NCBI GenBank assembly: GCA_046758845.1
Contig: JBHIBA010000139.1
Location: 1 to 11,334 of the forward strand
Source: JBHIBA01 sp046758845
GTDB taxonomy: Bacteria; UBA8248; JACPRG01; G963555815
Direction of reading: 5' to 3'
DNA length: 11,334 nucleotides
The position numbers and the translations under genes are program-made. The notes under the pieces are model-generated. The model made no database searches. It saw nothing but the letters and a program-made list of their open reading frames with translations, and was not told where the DNA came from. Position 1 is the stretch's first letter; every line of letters begins with the position of its first letter. This document shows, piece after piece, positions 10,622 through 11,334 of the stretch.

Positions 10622-11334
10622 GTGGGAAGGGCCCCGGAGGACTATCCCCTGGAGAACTATCCCGACTACGAGCCGGGCAAGCCGCCCCGAACGGAGGTCC
10701 TGGAGGAGTTCGGCTATCTGGACGAGCTTGCGAAGATCTGGGGCAAGCGCTGGGGCAGCCAAGGCATCGGACGGCTGCGCGAGGTCGCCCTGGTTCGACC
10801 CACCGAGCACGAAAAGAATCCCCTGTGGGCGAAGGACCCGAAGTTTTTCCTTCTGCGCCACACGGAAAACATCGACATGGGTGTCGTCTGCAAGGACCAT
10901 GACGCCTACGCCCAGAGGCTTCGCGACTGCGGCGTCAAGGAGCTGCACGTGGCCCACGCCACGACCCTCCTGGACACCTTCGAGTCGGGGGGCGAGTTCC
11001 ACATCGACATGGTCTTCGGCGTCATCGACCTGCGCAAGGCCATCGTCTTCCCGGCTCAGCTGGACTACGAGACCTACAAGTGGCTGCGGTCAAAGCGGTT
11101 CGAGCTCATCGAGATCCCCGCCGACGAGCAGCGGAAGTACTACCCGGCCAACCTGGTGATGGTGGAGCCGGGAAAGGTCATCATGCCCAAGGGCGCGGTG
11201 GAGACGATCCGGCGCGTGGAGCGGGCGGGCGTCGAGGTGATTGCCATCGAGACGGAGGGGATTCAGCAAGGCGGGGTGAACGGGATCAGTTGCATCACCG
11301 GCCAGCTCCTGCGCGACCCCGGCCCGGGCCTGGA
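10622..11334 (+). CDS. Arginine deiminase / amidinotransferase superfamily protein (3' end beyond window)
   Basis: Enzymes of this guanidine-modifying superfamily (arginine deiminase, dimethylargininase, amidinotransferases) attack a guanidinium carbon with a Cys helped by a His. The 237 visible codons show an N-terminal strand LREVALVRP (52-60) after an acidic, Tyr-rich leader. The catalytic His block is GEFHIDMVFGVID (H127), aligned with the MHLDTVFT-type motif. The NLVMVEPGKVIMPKG stretch is aligned with the N-x-L-x-PGxVV region, and GGVNGISCITGQLLRD carries the catalytic Cys (C224) like GGxRCMTMPLxR of arginine deiminase. Only the last part after C224 is missing. The start is GTG 10622 with GGAGG 7 bases upstream. 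Substrate cannot be fixed: dimethylarginine/arginine hydrolysis or amidino transfer are all possible. Confidence 0.87.
   Translation, partial: MGRAPEDYPLENYPDYEPGKPPRTEVLEEFGYLDELAKIWGKRWGSQGIGRLREVALVRPTEHEKNPLWAKDPKFFLLRHTENIDMGVVCKDHDAYAQRLRDCGVKELHVAHATTLLDTFESGGEFHIDMVFGVIDLRKAIVFPAQLDYETYKWLRSKRFELIEIPADEQRKYYPANLVMVEPGKVIMPKGAVETIRRVERAGVEVIAIETEGIQQGGVNGISCITGQLLRDPGPGL

Noticed and set aside
10581..11159. Plus-strand open frame from ATG 10581 as the real gene
   Set aside because: Its protein is Arg/Ser/Thr-rich and meaningless, while the frame from GTG 10622 shows the His and Cys motifs of the arginine deiminase superfamily.

Overview
This window comes from a GC-rich bacterium with an outer membrane. 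It carries several probable lipoproteins, an RlpA-type peptidoglycan enzyme and glycine-zipper outer-membrane proteins. The gene set (orphan Memo-family protein, Dps-like ferritin paired with a 2Fe-2S ferredoxin, arginine-deiminase-like enzyme, UvrA) suits an environmental lineage such as Methylomirabilota/NC10, Nitrospirota or Desulfobacterota. The sequence alone does not settle the phylum. All genes I can support are on the + strand.

Region 1 (1-4264) is an envelope island. After a gene-poor leader with a terminator-like hairpin, two lipoproteins lie close together: a 17-kDa-surface-antigen-like protein (490-996) and a glycine-zipper lipoprotein (1042-1464). A well-formed sigma70-type promoter (1831-1859) then drives a small exported His-rich protein with WxxGxW motifs (1902-2225). 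After an 865-base stretch without a convincing gene comes a close paralogue of the glycine-zipper lipoprotein (3091-3660), which has gained a Pro/Gly/Tyr linker and an Asp-rich tail. A short RlpA-family lytic transglycosylase (3806-4264) ends the island.

Region 2 (4265-6588) begins with a structured non-coding stretch that includes a possible H-type pseudoknot. It then holds an AmmeMemoRadiSam system protein B (Memo) gene (4589-5443) and a two-gene unit of a DPSL/thioferritin-type ferritin (5616-6239) followed 16 bases later by a plant-type [2Fe-2S] ferredoxin (6256-6588). The ferredoxin may supply electrons to the ferritin's iron centre.

Region 3 (6589-7433) is a non-coding repeat cluster. 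It contains several short hairpins, three copies of an 8-base GTAGGAGC word in both orientations, a compound hairpin, the C-terminal remnant of an aquaporin gene (7020-7178), and a pair of REP-like hairpins in inverted orientation whose sequence differences are compensatory. Its end carries the uvrA leader, with a perfect TATAAT and a hairpin that displays the Shine-Dalgarno sequence in its loop.

Region 4 (7434-11334) contains a full-length uvrA (940 residues, all nucleotide-binding and zinc motifs intact). It ends with the first 237 codons of an arginine deiminase/amidinotransferase-superfamily gene that runs off the window and most probably starts at a GTG.

I see no CRISPR array, tRNA, rRNA, intact transposase or defence system. 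The most unusual material is the REP-like/aquaporin-remnant cluster, the duplicated lipoprotein with the divergent Asp-rich tail, and the ferritin-ferredoxin pair.
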